NCBI GenBank assembly: GCA_003676145.1
Contig: NAUB01000032.1
Location: 32,667-96,666 of the forward strand
Source: a gamma proteobacterium symbiont of Stewartia floridana
GTDB taxonomy: Bacteria; Pseudomonadota; Gammaproteobacteria; Chromatiales; Chromatiaceae
Reading direction: 5' to 3'
DNA length: 64,000 nt
Positions 43,831 through 51,612 of the stretch are shown here, one piece after another. The notes under the pieces are model-generated. The model was not told the DNA's origin. It worked only from the letters and a program-made list of their open reading frames with translations, and did not search any database. Both the position numbers and the translations under genes were made by a program. Position 1 is the first letter of the stretch. Each line of letters starts with the position of its first letter.

Positions 43831-44438
43831 ACCGCTAGCGATTCCAGGTAGGGCCGCATGACGTTTCGGACTCGGCAAATAGCTGCATAGTGCCAAAGGT
43901 CGTCCATGGTGCAGTGCCGAGCCCGTCGGCACTCTCTGAGTGCCTCGATGGCCACATCCAGGCCGATCTTGTTACGGAATTTGAAACAATCGGCGACGGT
44001 CTTGGCTGGGGAGTACACATGAACGCTCACCCCTTCGATCTGGTACTCCTCGACGCCGGCATTAAGCGCTGCCTGGGAGAAGTGAAAGATACGCAGCGGC
44101 GGGTACTCGAGACGCGGCCTCCAGGCTTTTTCGCCGATGGCGAGCCAGACCTCAAACGGCGCCTGAGTTGTGAGTTCGTGAAAGCTTAGGGCGGACAGTA
44201 GACACACAACACCTTTTGGCACGCGTTTGCTGGCCTCGGCCATCGAATGGTGCTCGGTGGCGCCGCTTCCGGGTAGGACATACAGCCCACGGCCGATCCG
44301 TTGCAGCTTCCCGGCTACACACAGGCGGCTGAGGTAGGTCCTGGGGATATTATATGGATCCAGATCCCGCGGGCGCAGTACGCCAACCTTCCTGACCAGA
44401 TCCAGGACTTTGTTTGTTTTTGTCGTTTGGGTAACCAT
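43827..44438 (-). CDS. AbiEi-type antitoxin
   Basis: 203 residues. An N-terminal winged-helix region (LVRKVGVLRPRDLDPYNIPRTYLSRL, about 15-50) is the DNA-binding part, followed by LQRIGRGLYVLPG. The C-terminal AbiEi domain contains LSALSFHELTTQ and VSVHVYSPAKTVADCFKFRNKIG, which are diagnostic. It is expected to neutralise AbiEii and to repress its own promoter. It is the first gene of the three-gene operon; a palindrome lies 13 nt before its start. Confidence 0.9.
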   Translation of the reverse strand: MVTQTTKTNKVLDLVRKVGVLRPRDLDPYNIPRTYLSRLCVAGKLQRIGRGLYVLPGSGATEHHSMAEASKRVPKGVVCLLSALSFHELTTQAPFEVWLAIGEKAWRPRLEYPPLRIFHFSQAALNAGVEEYQIEGVSVHVYSPAKTVADCFKFRNKIGLDVAIEALRECRRARHCTMDDLWHYAAICRVRNVMRPYLESLAV

Positions 44439-44450
44439 AATATCGCAATG

Positions 44451-44467
44451 TTACATTACCTATGTAA
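44451..44467. promoter_or_regulatory. Candidate operator of the abiE operon
   Basis: TTACAT TACCT ATGTAA, a perfect 6-bp inverted repeat with a 5-nt spacer, just upstream of abiEi. AbiEi proteins bind inverted repeats in their own promoter, so this is a candidate autoregulatory site. The assignment is by position and symmetry. The remainder of the gap 44468-44783 is AT-rich and holds the repeat at 44644. Confidence 0.45.
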
Positions 44468-44643
44468 AAATACAAAACTACCTAGGAAACGTATCACTGT
44501 TATAGTTGCTGGGACTAGTGCCCACTTTAGGTGGGCGCATCATGTTCGCTGTATGGGGAAGACGGTTTCGCAACCCAGCCGAACAGATTTTTTATGCTCG
44601 GATTTTCTGGTCGGTCAGTTGAAAAAATGGATCTTTATAAAGA

Positions 44644-44744
44644 AATTTCTGAGCATGGTATTTTTCATGGTATTACCGTTTAGCAGGAAAATAAGGCATT
44701 GAATATAAAAGATAAAAATGGCTTATTTACAATAGAGTGGGAGT
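44644..44744. repeat. 101-nt direct repeat left of parDE
   Basis: From AATTTCTGAGCATGGTATTT through TTTACAATAGAGTGGGAGT. It is about 90% identical to 45435-45536, in the same orientation. Its right end merges with the att-like 28-nt repeat at 44735. It contains no gene, and its composition is much more AT-rich than the neighbouring core genes. Confidence 0.75.
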
Positions 44745-44762
44745 GACCGGTACTGGCAGGCA
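44735..44762 (+). repeat. att-like direct repeat (right)
   Basis: GAGTGGGAGTGACCGGTACT followed by GGCAGGCA, one mismatch from the guaA copy at 40400-40427. It marks the right border of the abiE-TOTE islet and the left border of the ParDE unit. Confidence 0.75.
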
Positions 44763-44783
44763 TTTTATCTTCTTCCTGATTGC

Positions 44784-45086
44784 TCAATCAGGGAGAAAAT
44801 ATGTGATGATATCCATCTCCTTGTGCGGGATGCCGATAATATCGATTCCCACTTCTCCAATCATGTAGAAGACAACATGTTCGCCCTGGGGGAAACTGTA
44901 ATAGCCTTTAGCAACATCCGTGCGGTGTTTGCCTGATTTTGGATTTTCCGTCAACCAGTCAAAGCGCTTCTCGAATGCTTTCAGATAGGTATTGCGTTGC
45001 TGTCTGCCCCACTGCTGTTCGGTATATCGACCGATATTTTTCAGGTCTTCCAGTGCTCTAGGGGTGACTCTGTATCCAGGCATCAA
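44784..45086 (-). CDS. ParE-family toxin
   Basis: 100 residues of the RelE/ParE fold. YRVTPRALEDLKNIGRYTEQQWG forms the first two helices, FDWLTENPKSGKHRTDV and YYSFPQGEHVVFYMI the core sheet, and GIDIIGIPHKEMDI the last strand-helix. ParE toxins inhibit gyrase; others in the superfamily cut mRNA, and sequence alone does not separate these with certainty. It overlaps the antitoxin gene by four bases. Confidence 0.88.
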   Translation of the reverse strand: MMPGYRVTPRALEDLKNIGRYTEQQWGRQQRNTYLKAFEKRFDWLTENPKSGKHRTDVAKGYYSFPQGEHVVFYMIGEVGIDIIGIPHKEMDIITYFLPD

Positions 45087-45331
45087 GCTTCGTTATCCAG
45101 ATCATTGATCAGCGCATCCATTGAAAAGTTATCGGCGAACTCGCCGGATGCGGCCTGATTAGCACCCTGTGCCAGATGACTTCGTAAAGCATCGAGTTTA
45201 CTTTTACGCTCCTCCATGGCGCGGAGAGCTTCACGAACGACTTCACTGGCGGAACCGTAACGCCCGCTGGCAATTTCATTCTTGATGTAAGCTTCCCAGT
45301 GCTCTCCCAGGCTAAGACTTGTCGTTGCCAT
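45083..45331 (-). CDS. ParD-family antitoxin
   Basis: 82 residues. A ribbon-helix-helix N-terminus (TTSLSLGEHWEAYIKNEIASG) is followed by YGSASEVVREALRAMEERK, the typical ParD pattern, and an acidic C-terminal tail that would wrap the toxin (NFSMDALINDLDNEA). GGAG precedes the ATG by six bases. It is the first gene of a two-gene module bracketed by 101-nt direct repeats. Confidence 0.88.
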   Translation of the reverse strand: MATTSLSLGEHWEAYIKNEIASGRYGSASEVVREALRAMEERKSKLDALRSHLAQGANQAASGEFADNFSMDALINDLDNEA

Positions 45332-45344
45332 GTTATTCTCCAGG

Positions 45345-45369
45345 TATTCAAAATTAATAAATATGAATA
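45345..45369. promoter_or_regulatory. Candidate operator of parDE
   Basis: TATTCA and TGAATA are in inverted orientation, separated by an AT-rich 13-nt spacer, 14 nt before the ParD start. ParD proteins autorepress through such sites. It is a weak prediction because the region is AT-rich throughout. Confidence 0.35.
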
Positions 45370-45434
45370 TAAATCAGGGTAAAATGGAAGGCAACTGGCT
45401 TTTTGATTCCTAGAGTTTTACGAGCACATGCAGT

Positions 45435-45536
45435 AATTTCTGAGCATGGTATTTTTCATGGCATTACCGTTTAGTATGAAAATAATCCATTGAATAAAAG
45501 AGATAAAAATTGCTCATTTACAATAGAGTTGGGAGT
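45435..45536. repeat. 102-nt direct repeat right of parDE
   Basis: Second copy of the 44644-44744 sequence. Differences are point changes and one inserted T in GAGTTGGGAGT. The att-like continuation after it (from 45526) is degenerate: GAGTTGGGAGTATGAGTATG. The rest of the gap 45332-45699 has no gene that I can support. Confidence 0.75.
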
Positions 45537-45699
45537 ATGAGTATGTACTAACGCATTGTATATAAGAGATAATAAAGCAATAATCAATGATATAGATTGT
45601 ACTATCAACGAGATTCCGAGCCTTGGATATCAATGATAGGTATGGTAGTACCTGGTCAGGCCACAAAGTGGGACTCGTCAAAGCGATTAAGACTCAGTC

Positions 45700-46102
45700 C
45701 TATCGCCGCCTCCCACTCGCAAATCCTTCGTAGGCAAGTGCGCCCACGAATACCCCAACCGCGCCCAGCAGGCCAAAGACCAGAACCGCGGGCAGAACAC
45801 CGGCGAACCCTATTACGAAAAATAGCGTGAAACCATGTCCAGTTATGGCCGAAGAAACAAAAGGCAAAGAACGCAACCCGCGCCCAGGTTTTGCTGAAAG
45901 GCAACCCTGGGCGCAGCATCACATACATCACCCCGGCCCACATCCCGAGCCCGGCCGGCACCGCGATCTGTGCTGACGCCGTCGGCACGAGCAGCAAAAC
46001 CGCTGTCGAGGTAGACTGGCCAGCGAAGAGCCAGGCGCCCAAGGCGCGAACCGACACGAATCCGACGGCGACGAGTAAAACCACCAGCCTTAGCTGATTC
46101 AC
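45700..46102 (-). pseudogene. Small membrane protein gene with a frameshift
   Basis: The frame starting at 46102 encodes a protein with three or more hydrophobic helices (RLVVLLVAVGFVSVRALGAW, VPAGLGMWAGVMYVMLRPG, RVAFFAFCFF). At about 45851-45856 it switches to an unlikely Arg/Trp/Cys-rich sequence. The neighbouring frame continues in membrane-protein style (GHGFTLFFVIGFAGVLPA, VFGLLGAVGVFVGALAYEG) and stops at 45700-45702. Loss of one base near TTCTTC would explain it. It is either a real pseudogene or a sequencing error. I do not recognise the family. Confidence 0.65.
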
Positions 46103-46209
46103 CTATCTCCCAAATTGTTTCAATTGTTTCAGCAGACTGTTTATGCTTGAGGCAAAAGGACTATTCTTACTTAAGAATGCTGCATGGATTGGTGGAGGAA
46201 ACGAACAAC

Positions 46210-46920
46210 ATGTCTGAAACAGCGACTTTACTGGTTGTTGATGACGAACCTGAACTAAGAGAAATACTCTCCGAGTATTTCGACAACCAGGGTCTGATTG
46301 TGCACACTGCTGCCAGTGCGGAAGAAGCTCGCGCTGTTTTTAGTAAAAAACTTCCAGACGTTGCTATTCTCGACATTCGCATGCCGGGTGAAGACGGCAT
46401 TTCCCTGGCGCGCTGGATACGCGACCAGCATAAAGACATGGGGATCATCATGCTCACGACCGCTGGTGATGTGGTTGATCGTGTCGTAGGCCTCGAAATG
46501 GGGGCAGATGACTATGTTCCCAAGCCTTTTGACCTCCGGGAACTGCTGGCTCGTGTCAAAAGCGTGCTCAGGCGACGAAGCGAAACGTCCAAAGAGAACA
46601 AACCCGCCCGGGAAGGCCGCATGCACTTCGGGATATGCGAACTCGACCTTGCCATGCATCGCTTATATGACAGCGAAGGCAATGAAAAACCTATCACCGC
46701 AATGGAGTTCGACCTGCTCAAGGTTTTTGCAGAACATCCCAACCGCGCCCTAAACCGCGATCAATTGATGGAACTCGCGCACAACAAGGACTGGGGTGTA
46801 TTTGACCGTTCCATTGACCTGCGCATCATGCGGCTCAGGAGGAAAATCGAACCCAACCCGGAAAAACCCGAAGTCATCAAAACGGTGCGTGGTATTGGTT
46901 ACATGTATGTCACATCATGA
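46210..46920 (+). CDS. OmpR-family response regulator
   Basis: 236 residues. Receiver domain (8-122) with DDEP acids, phospho-acceptor D55 in ILDIRMPGEDG and a conserved VPKPFDLREL lysine; winged-helix DNA-binding domain (about 135-235) with MELAHNKDWGVFDRSIDLRIMRLRRKIE and a TVRGIGYMYV end. ATG at 46210 is used because receiver homology begins there and GGAGG lies upstream; in-frame codons further upstream lack homology. Its stop overlaps the start of the sensor kinase, its likely partner. Confidence 0.92.
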   Translation: MSETATLLVVDDEPELREILSEYFDNQGLIVHTAASAEEARAVFSKKLPDVAILDIRMPGEDGISLARWIRDQHKDMGIIMLTTAGDVVDRVVGLEMGADDYVPKPFDLRELLARVKSVLRRRSETSKENKPAREGRMHFGICELDLAMHRLYDSEGNEKPITAMEFDLLKVFAEHPNRALNRDQLMELAHNKDWGVFDRSIDLRIMRLRRKIEPNPEKPEVIKTVRGIGYMYVTS

Positions 46921-49900
46921 ACAAGCCTCAATCTTCAGAGCTTTTACCTGGCAACAAGCAGGTAGATAGCCAAAACGACGTTAAGCTCAAATCCCATCAC
47001 CGCCGGCTGCTTTTCATCACAATGCTGCCTTTGCTGCTGGTGATCACTATCATGGCAGCCAACCAATACCATGACATCCGGGAACAAACCCTGCACACAC
47101 TGGTACAAAGTTCAATCAGCCATTCGATCGCCATTGATGGCATTGCCAAACTCGCCAATGACCATGTATTGCAGATGCAGGCCTGGTCCGGTAATTACCT
47201 GCGCAGTCCACCCAGCTATCCCAGCGATCTGCGCAATTTTTTCAAACCGCGGGTTTCAAACGGTATCACTGAAGGCTATACCATGGACGAAGTGCCTGAA
47301 AACTTGCGTCATAACATCGGGCAATTGGTGTGGTATGGAAAAACTGATCCGCGCCAGGCCCATATTGGTGAAGTGGTGCTTGACCAGGCATTGGAATTTT
47401 TCTCCCTTGCCCGCCTTACCCACGATGTGACGCCTTATTTCGAATGGTCTTATTATTTTTCAGCCGATAGTCATATCGTTGCCGTTTATCCCTGGTTCAG
47501 TGCCGACGATATATTGAGTGCAGGACCGCACGACTACCCCTCACTTTCCGCAGCTTTCTCTGACTGGTTCTCCTACGAAATCTACACGGCAGGCACTCCT
47601 GAAAAAAACCCCCAGAGCAAACCCTATTGGACAGCCCCTTATATTGATGCCGGTGGTGCAGGAGCAATGGTTTCCCATGGTGCTCCTGTTTATGTAGATG
47701 ACCTGTTTCGAGGCATTGTTGGTACCGACCTGAAACTGATCAGCCTGGAAAAATTTCTCAGCAGCCTTCCCACCGATGTTGGCCGATTGCTGATTCTGGA
47801 TGATAAGCAAATGCTACTGGCCGACACCGCAGGATCGCCAAAAGACAGCATTCGCAATGCTACTGAAGTTTTACCGGATTTTATCAATGAAGCATCCTTG
47901 TCCCTTGCCTTAAAGAATGCAGGCGAACCGATACAGTTTGAAAGACACAGCATGGTAGCCCTGCAAACTTCACATGCTCCGTGGACCCTGGTTTACCTGG
48001 TCGGGGACGAAGAAATCCTGAAGCTTCTCTTGCCCCGGCTGCTGCCTTATGCGGTGGTGCTCATTGTTTTGATCGCCACCCTGCTGGTGACTTTTTACCT
48101 GCTCAGGCGAGAGCTTATTCACCCTGCCCTCAACCTGGTTCAGTTTATTCGCGACACATCACTGGAACCGGAAACCCCTCAGCCTCAACTGCCCAGGCTC
48201 TGGCAAACATGGGCAAACCTTGTTTCAAAAACATTCAGGGAGCACAGGGAAGCCAACAAACAAGTACAGGAGAGCGAACAGCGCCTGCAGCAAATTCTGA
48301 ATAATTCGCTGAAAGTCGTTTACGTCAGGGATCTTGAGGATCGTTTCGTGCTGGTCAACCAGCCTTTTGAACGCCTCATGGATATCACACAGGAGGAGAT
48401 CTGCGGAAAACACCTGAGCGAAATTTTTCCTGCCGAAACTGCCGCCCAGTTCAAAGCCAATGACCAACTTGTCATCCAGCAGAAAAAAACCATGGAATTT
48501 GAAGAAACCGTTATGCAGGATGACGGTGTCCATACCTACCTGAGCAACAAGTTTCCCTTATTCGATACCGGCGGGGTAGTTTATGCGGTCTGCGGCATAT
48601 CCACCGACATCACAAAACGAAAACACTCCGAAGAAATCCTGCGCCAGGCGGCACTGGGCGTCTCCGAGGCAAAAGGCGAGGAAGTCTTCGATTCACTGGT
48701 GTTGCACCTGTCGCAGGCAGTCAATGTTGACTATGCATTCATCGGCACACTCAAAGATCATGATCAGATCCAGACACGCGCCTTATGTGTCGATGGAAAC
48801 ATTTCCGACAATATCAGCTACACGCTTCAAGGCAGTCCATGTGCCAATGTTGTTGGACAGCAGTTTCGTTTTTATCAAGACAACATCCAGCAACGTTTTC
48901 CAGAAGATGATTTGCTGCGCCAGATAGGCGTTCAAAGTTACGCCGCAATTCCCTTGTTCGATTCTAACGGCAAGGTTCTCGGACTGTTGGCCATACTGGA
49001 TCGCCAGCCGCTAAAGGACGAAGCCAGCGCCAAGTCCATCCTGCAGATATTTGCCGGCCGCGCTGCAAGCGAACTGGAACGTGAACAGGTGGATGCAGCC
49101 TTGCGTGCCTCGGAAGCCAGCTACCGCGCCATCTTCGATGCCTCTGAAGACAACATTTTCCTGCATGACAAAGACACGGGCGCCATCATCGACGTCAATG
49201 ACAAAGCCTGTGAGTCTTACGGTTACAGCAAGGAGGAGATGCTCAAACTCGATGTTGGGGAACTCAGCTCAGGCGTGGCGCCCTATACCGCACAGGATGC
49301 GGCAAAATACATTCAACGCGCAGTCCAGGGGGAACACCTACGTTTTGAGTGGCATCGAAAAAACAAAGATGGCAGCTTGCACTGGGACGATGTCTCGCTG
49401 TTGTCCGCCTCCATAGGCGGTCAGCAACGCATTCTTGCCTTCACCCGAGAAATCACGGCCAGTAAAGAGGCGGCCGAGAAACTGCGCGCCAGTGAGGCCC
49501 AATACCGCGAAGCCAACAGCAAACTTCGAGAAAGTGAAGCCTTCAAATCAGCCATTGTGGAAAACGCCCTGTTGGGTGTGATCACCATTGACGAAAAGGG
49601 ACACGTGGTTGAATTCAACCCGGCCGCGGTTGACATATTCGGCTATGCAAAAGAACAGGCCATTGGTTCGGACCTTGCAGACCTGATTATCCCCAAACAC
49701 CTGCGCAAGGCCCACAGAAACGGAATAAAGCGTTATCTGGAAACCGGCAAGGCCAATGTGCTGGGAAATCGCATGGAACTTTCTGCGCTACGCTCGGATG
49801 GCAATGAGATTCCCGTGGAAATCTCCATCTCCTCCAACCGGGTTGGCGGTACCAGCTATTTCACTGCCTTTGTAACCGACCTCACGGAAAAACGCTCTGC

Positions 49901-51398
49901 CGAAGCCGCGCTCAGATCCAGCGAAGACCAATACCGCTCGATCTTCAACACGGCCAGTGACGCACTGATTCTTTGGGATGACGAGGGCAAGATGGTGGAT
50001 GCCAACCCAGCCGCCTGGGAAATGAGTGGATACAGCAAAGAGGAATTCTTCAGCAAACCCTTTGACGACTTTATCCATCCGACATCCTACGATTCGTTTA
50101 AAAAGTTCAAGAAAGATGTAGCTACCGTTCAGGCCGCATCCACAGAAACCCGCGCAATACGCAAAGACGGTTCCTTCATCGAACTGGAATCCCGCAGCAT
50201 CCCCATGCCATATCGTGGACGCCCTCACATCCTGACCATCACACGTGACATCACGGAACAAAAACAAATCGCGGAAGAACTGGCTCACCAGCGCGAGGCC
50301 CTGCGCCAGAGCGAAAAACTTTCAGCCATGGGCGAGTTGCTGGCCGGTGTGGCGCATGAACTCAACAATCCTCTGTCCATTCTCATGGGGCGCACGGCTT
50401 TAATGGAAAACAAAGTCGCAGACCCGGCAATAAAAACCGATATCAGCAAGATTCATGCAGCTGCCGATCGTTGCGGACGCATTGTGCATACCTTCTTATC
50501 CATGGCCAGGCAGAAACCCGCCGAACACAAAGCGGGCAACCTCAATGACGTGGTAAACAGTGCCATTGAACTACTCGGCTATGGCCTGCGCACTTCAGGC
50601 ATTGAGCTGCAAACCCAGCTTGATCCGGATATTTCCGACCAGAACATGGATACCGACCAGATCGGCCAGATTGTCATCAACCTGCTGGTCAACGCCCAGC
50701 ACGCCCTGCTGGAACAACCGGAACCGCGGCAGTTGAGCGTGGAAACAGGGTACACATCCGATGGCGTGTATTGCCGCGTCAGCGATAACGGTCCCGGTGT
50801 AGCTGATGACCTGAAACAGCGTATCTTCGATCCGTTTTTCACCACCAAAAACGACAGTGTCGGCACTGGCATAGGCTTGTCTGTCAGCCGTAGTATTGCC
50901 CGTGAACATGGCGGTGAATTAACACTGGAGGAAAGCAAAGAGGGCGCCGCCTTCCGCCTGTGGTTTCCACTTGAGCCCCTGCAACACAGAAATGGCATCA
51001 GTGAAGAACCACAAAAAATCGAAGACAGTCAGGGAGGGCATGTCCTGGTGGTGGAAGATGAAGCGGAAATCGCCGACCTGCTGCTCGAAATCCTGTGCTC
51101 AGCCGGCTTAAAGGCCAGCTGGGCCAGAAGCGGGCTGGAAGCTGTCAAATGGCTGCAGAAAAATCACTGCGACCTGATCCTGACCGATATACGCATGCCC
51201 AATATGGATGGCCCCGGCCTTTGGCGTGCGCTTGAACAGGACTATCCTGAACTCCTGCCACACACGGCTTTCATCACCGGCGACACCCTGTCAGCTGCAA
51301 TTGCCCCGTTTCTCAAGGAAACCGGTGCGCCACTGCTGGAAAAGCCCTTCACTCCCGAACAGGTGCTATCCCTCGTCGCCCGCCTGGAACGTCATTGA
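46917..51398 (+). CDS. Hybrid sensor kinase, multi-PAS/GAF, with receiver
   Basis: 1493 residues. Two membrane helices (about 31-48 and 374-396) flank a periplasmic Cache-like sensor. Then come PAS (about 452-570), GAF (590-720), three further PAS domains (728-850, 870-990, 995-1115), HisKA with H1147 in AHELNNPLS, HATPase with NLLVNAQHA, DNGPGV and GTGIGLSV, and a terminal receiver with D1424 in LTDIRMPNMDG. The ELNNPL H-box differs from the EIRTPM type of the BvgS-like kinase. It overlaps the OmpR-type regulator by four bases. The number of sensor domains suggests integration of redox or small-ligand cues. Confidence 0.92.
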   Translation: MNKPQSSELLPGNKQVDSQNDVKLKSHHRRLLFITMLPLLLVITIMAANQYHDIREQTLHTLVQSSISHSIAIDGIAKLANDHVLQMQAWSGNYLRSPPSYPSDLRNFFKPRVSNGITEGYTMDEVPENLRHNIGQLVWYGKTDPRQAHIGEVVLDQALEFFSLARLTHDVTPYFEWSYYFSADSHIVAVYPWFSADDILSAGPHDYPSLSAAFSDWFSYEIYTAGTPEKNPQSKPYWTAPYIDAGGAGAMVSHGAPVYVDDLFRGIVGTDLKLISLEKFLSSLPTDVGRLLILDDKQMLLADTAGSPKDSIRNATEVLPDFINEASLSLALKNAGEPIQFERHSMVALQTSHAPWTLVYLVGDEEILKLLLPRLLPYAVVLIVLIATLLVTFYLLRRELIHPALNLVQFIRDTSLEPETPQPQLPRLWQTWANLVSKTFREHREANKQVQESEQRLQQILNNSLKVVYVRDLEDRFVLVNQPFERLMDITQEEICGKHLSEIFPAETAAQFKANDQLVIQQKKTMEFEETVMQDDGVHTYLSNKFPLFDTGGVVYAVCGISTDITKRKHSEEILRQAALGVSEAKGEEVFDSLVLHLSQAVNVDYAFIGTLKDHDQIQTRALCVDGNISDNISYTLQGSPCANVVGQQFRFYQDNIQQRFPEDDLLRQIGVQSYAAIPLFDSNGKVLGLLAILDRQPLKDEASAKSILQIFAGRAASELEREQVDAALRASEASYRAIFDASEDNIFLHDKDTGAIIDVNDKACESYGYSKEEMLKLDVGELSSGVAPYTAQDAAKYIQRAVQGEHLRFEWHRKNKDGSLHWDDVSLLSASIGGQQRILAFTREITASKEAAEKLRASEAQYREANSKLRESEAFKSAIVENALLGVITIDEKGHVVEFNPAAVDIFGYAKEQAIGSDLADLIIPKHLRKAHRNGIKRYLETGKANVLGNRMELSALRSDGNEIPVEISISSNRVGGTSYFTAFVTDLTEKRSAEAALRSSEDQYRSIFNTASDALILWDDEGKMVDANPAAWEMSGYSKEEFFSKPFDDFIHPTSYDSFKKFKKDVATVQAASTETRAIRKDGSFIELESRSIPMPYRGRPHILTITRDITEQKQIAEELAHQREALRQSEKLSAMGELLAGVAHELNNPLSILMGRTALMENKVADPAIKTDISKIHAAADRCGRIVHTFLSMARQKPAEHKAGNLNDVVNSAIELLGYGLRTSGIELQTQLDPDISDQNMDTDQIGQIVINLLVNAQHALLEQPEPRQLSVETGYTSDGVYCRVSDNGPGVADDLKQRIFDPFFTTKNDSVGTGIGLSVSRSIAREHGGELTLEESKEGAAFRLWFPLEPLQHRNGISEEPQKIEDSQGGHVLVVEDEAEIADLLLEILCSAGLKASWARSGLEAVKWLQKNHCDLILTDIRMPNMDGPGLWRALEQDYPELLPHTAFITGDTLSAAIAPFLKETGAPLLEKPFTPEQVLSLVARLERH

Positions 51399-51546
51399 GT
51401 TTTGTTTCAATTTGGTTTCCGCAGGCTGCAACAACATAAACAATAAACACGCCTGACGAAATCAGACTGATACCGGCTTCTTTCATACTCATTCTCAAAG
51501 CCACCGGTCCCTCCGGAACGAGACGGACCATCAGGGAGAGCATGAG

Positions 51547-51612
51547 ATGAAACCACGGATTGTAGTTATCTTCAGCCTGCCGAAACCAGCAGCCCAGCGG
51601 GGGTCGGCATGA
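51547..51612 (+). CDS. Possible 21-codon leader or remnant before the RND gene
   Basis: ATG at 51547 opens a 21-residue frame (MKPRIVVIFSLPKPAAQRGS plus A) whose stop overlaps the RND-family start as ATGA. It could be a translationally coupled leader or the remnant of a truncated gene. No ribosome site stands clearly before it. The remaining gap 51399-51546 contains nothing I can support. Confidence 0.3.
   Translation: MKPRIVVIFSLPKPAAQRGSA

Larger units (their letters stand above)
40400..44762. mobile_element. Putative integrase-less genomic islet inserted at guaA
   Basis: Bounded by a 28-nt direct repeat (40400-40427 and 44735-44762, 27 of 28 identical) that covers the end of guaA. The interior carries only the abiEi-abiEii-primase/helicase operon on the minus strand. 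No integrase, transposase or excisionase is visible, so it resembles a cis-mobilisable element that depends on an integrase elsewhere. That guaA is a frequent integration target is established knowledge. That this unit moved as one piece is inference. Confidence 0.6.

Noticed and set aside
44735..44762. tRNA-gene attachment site for the islet
   Set aside because: No cloverleaf can be drawn at either copy; the duplicated sequence is the guaA end.
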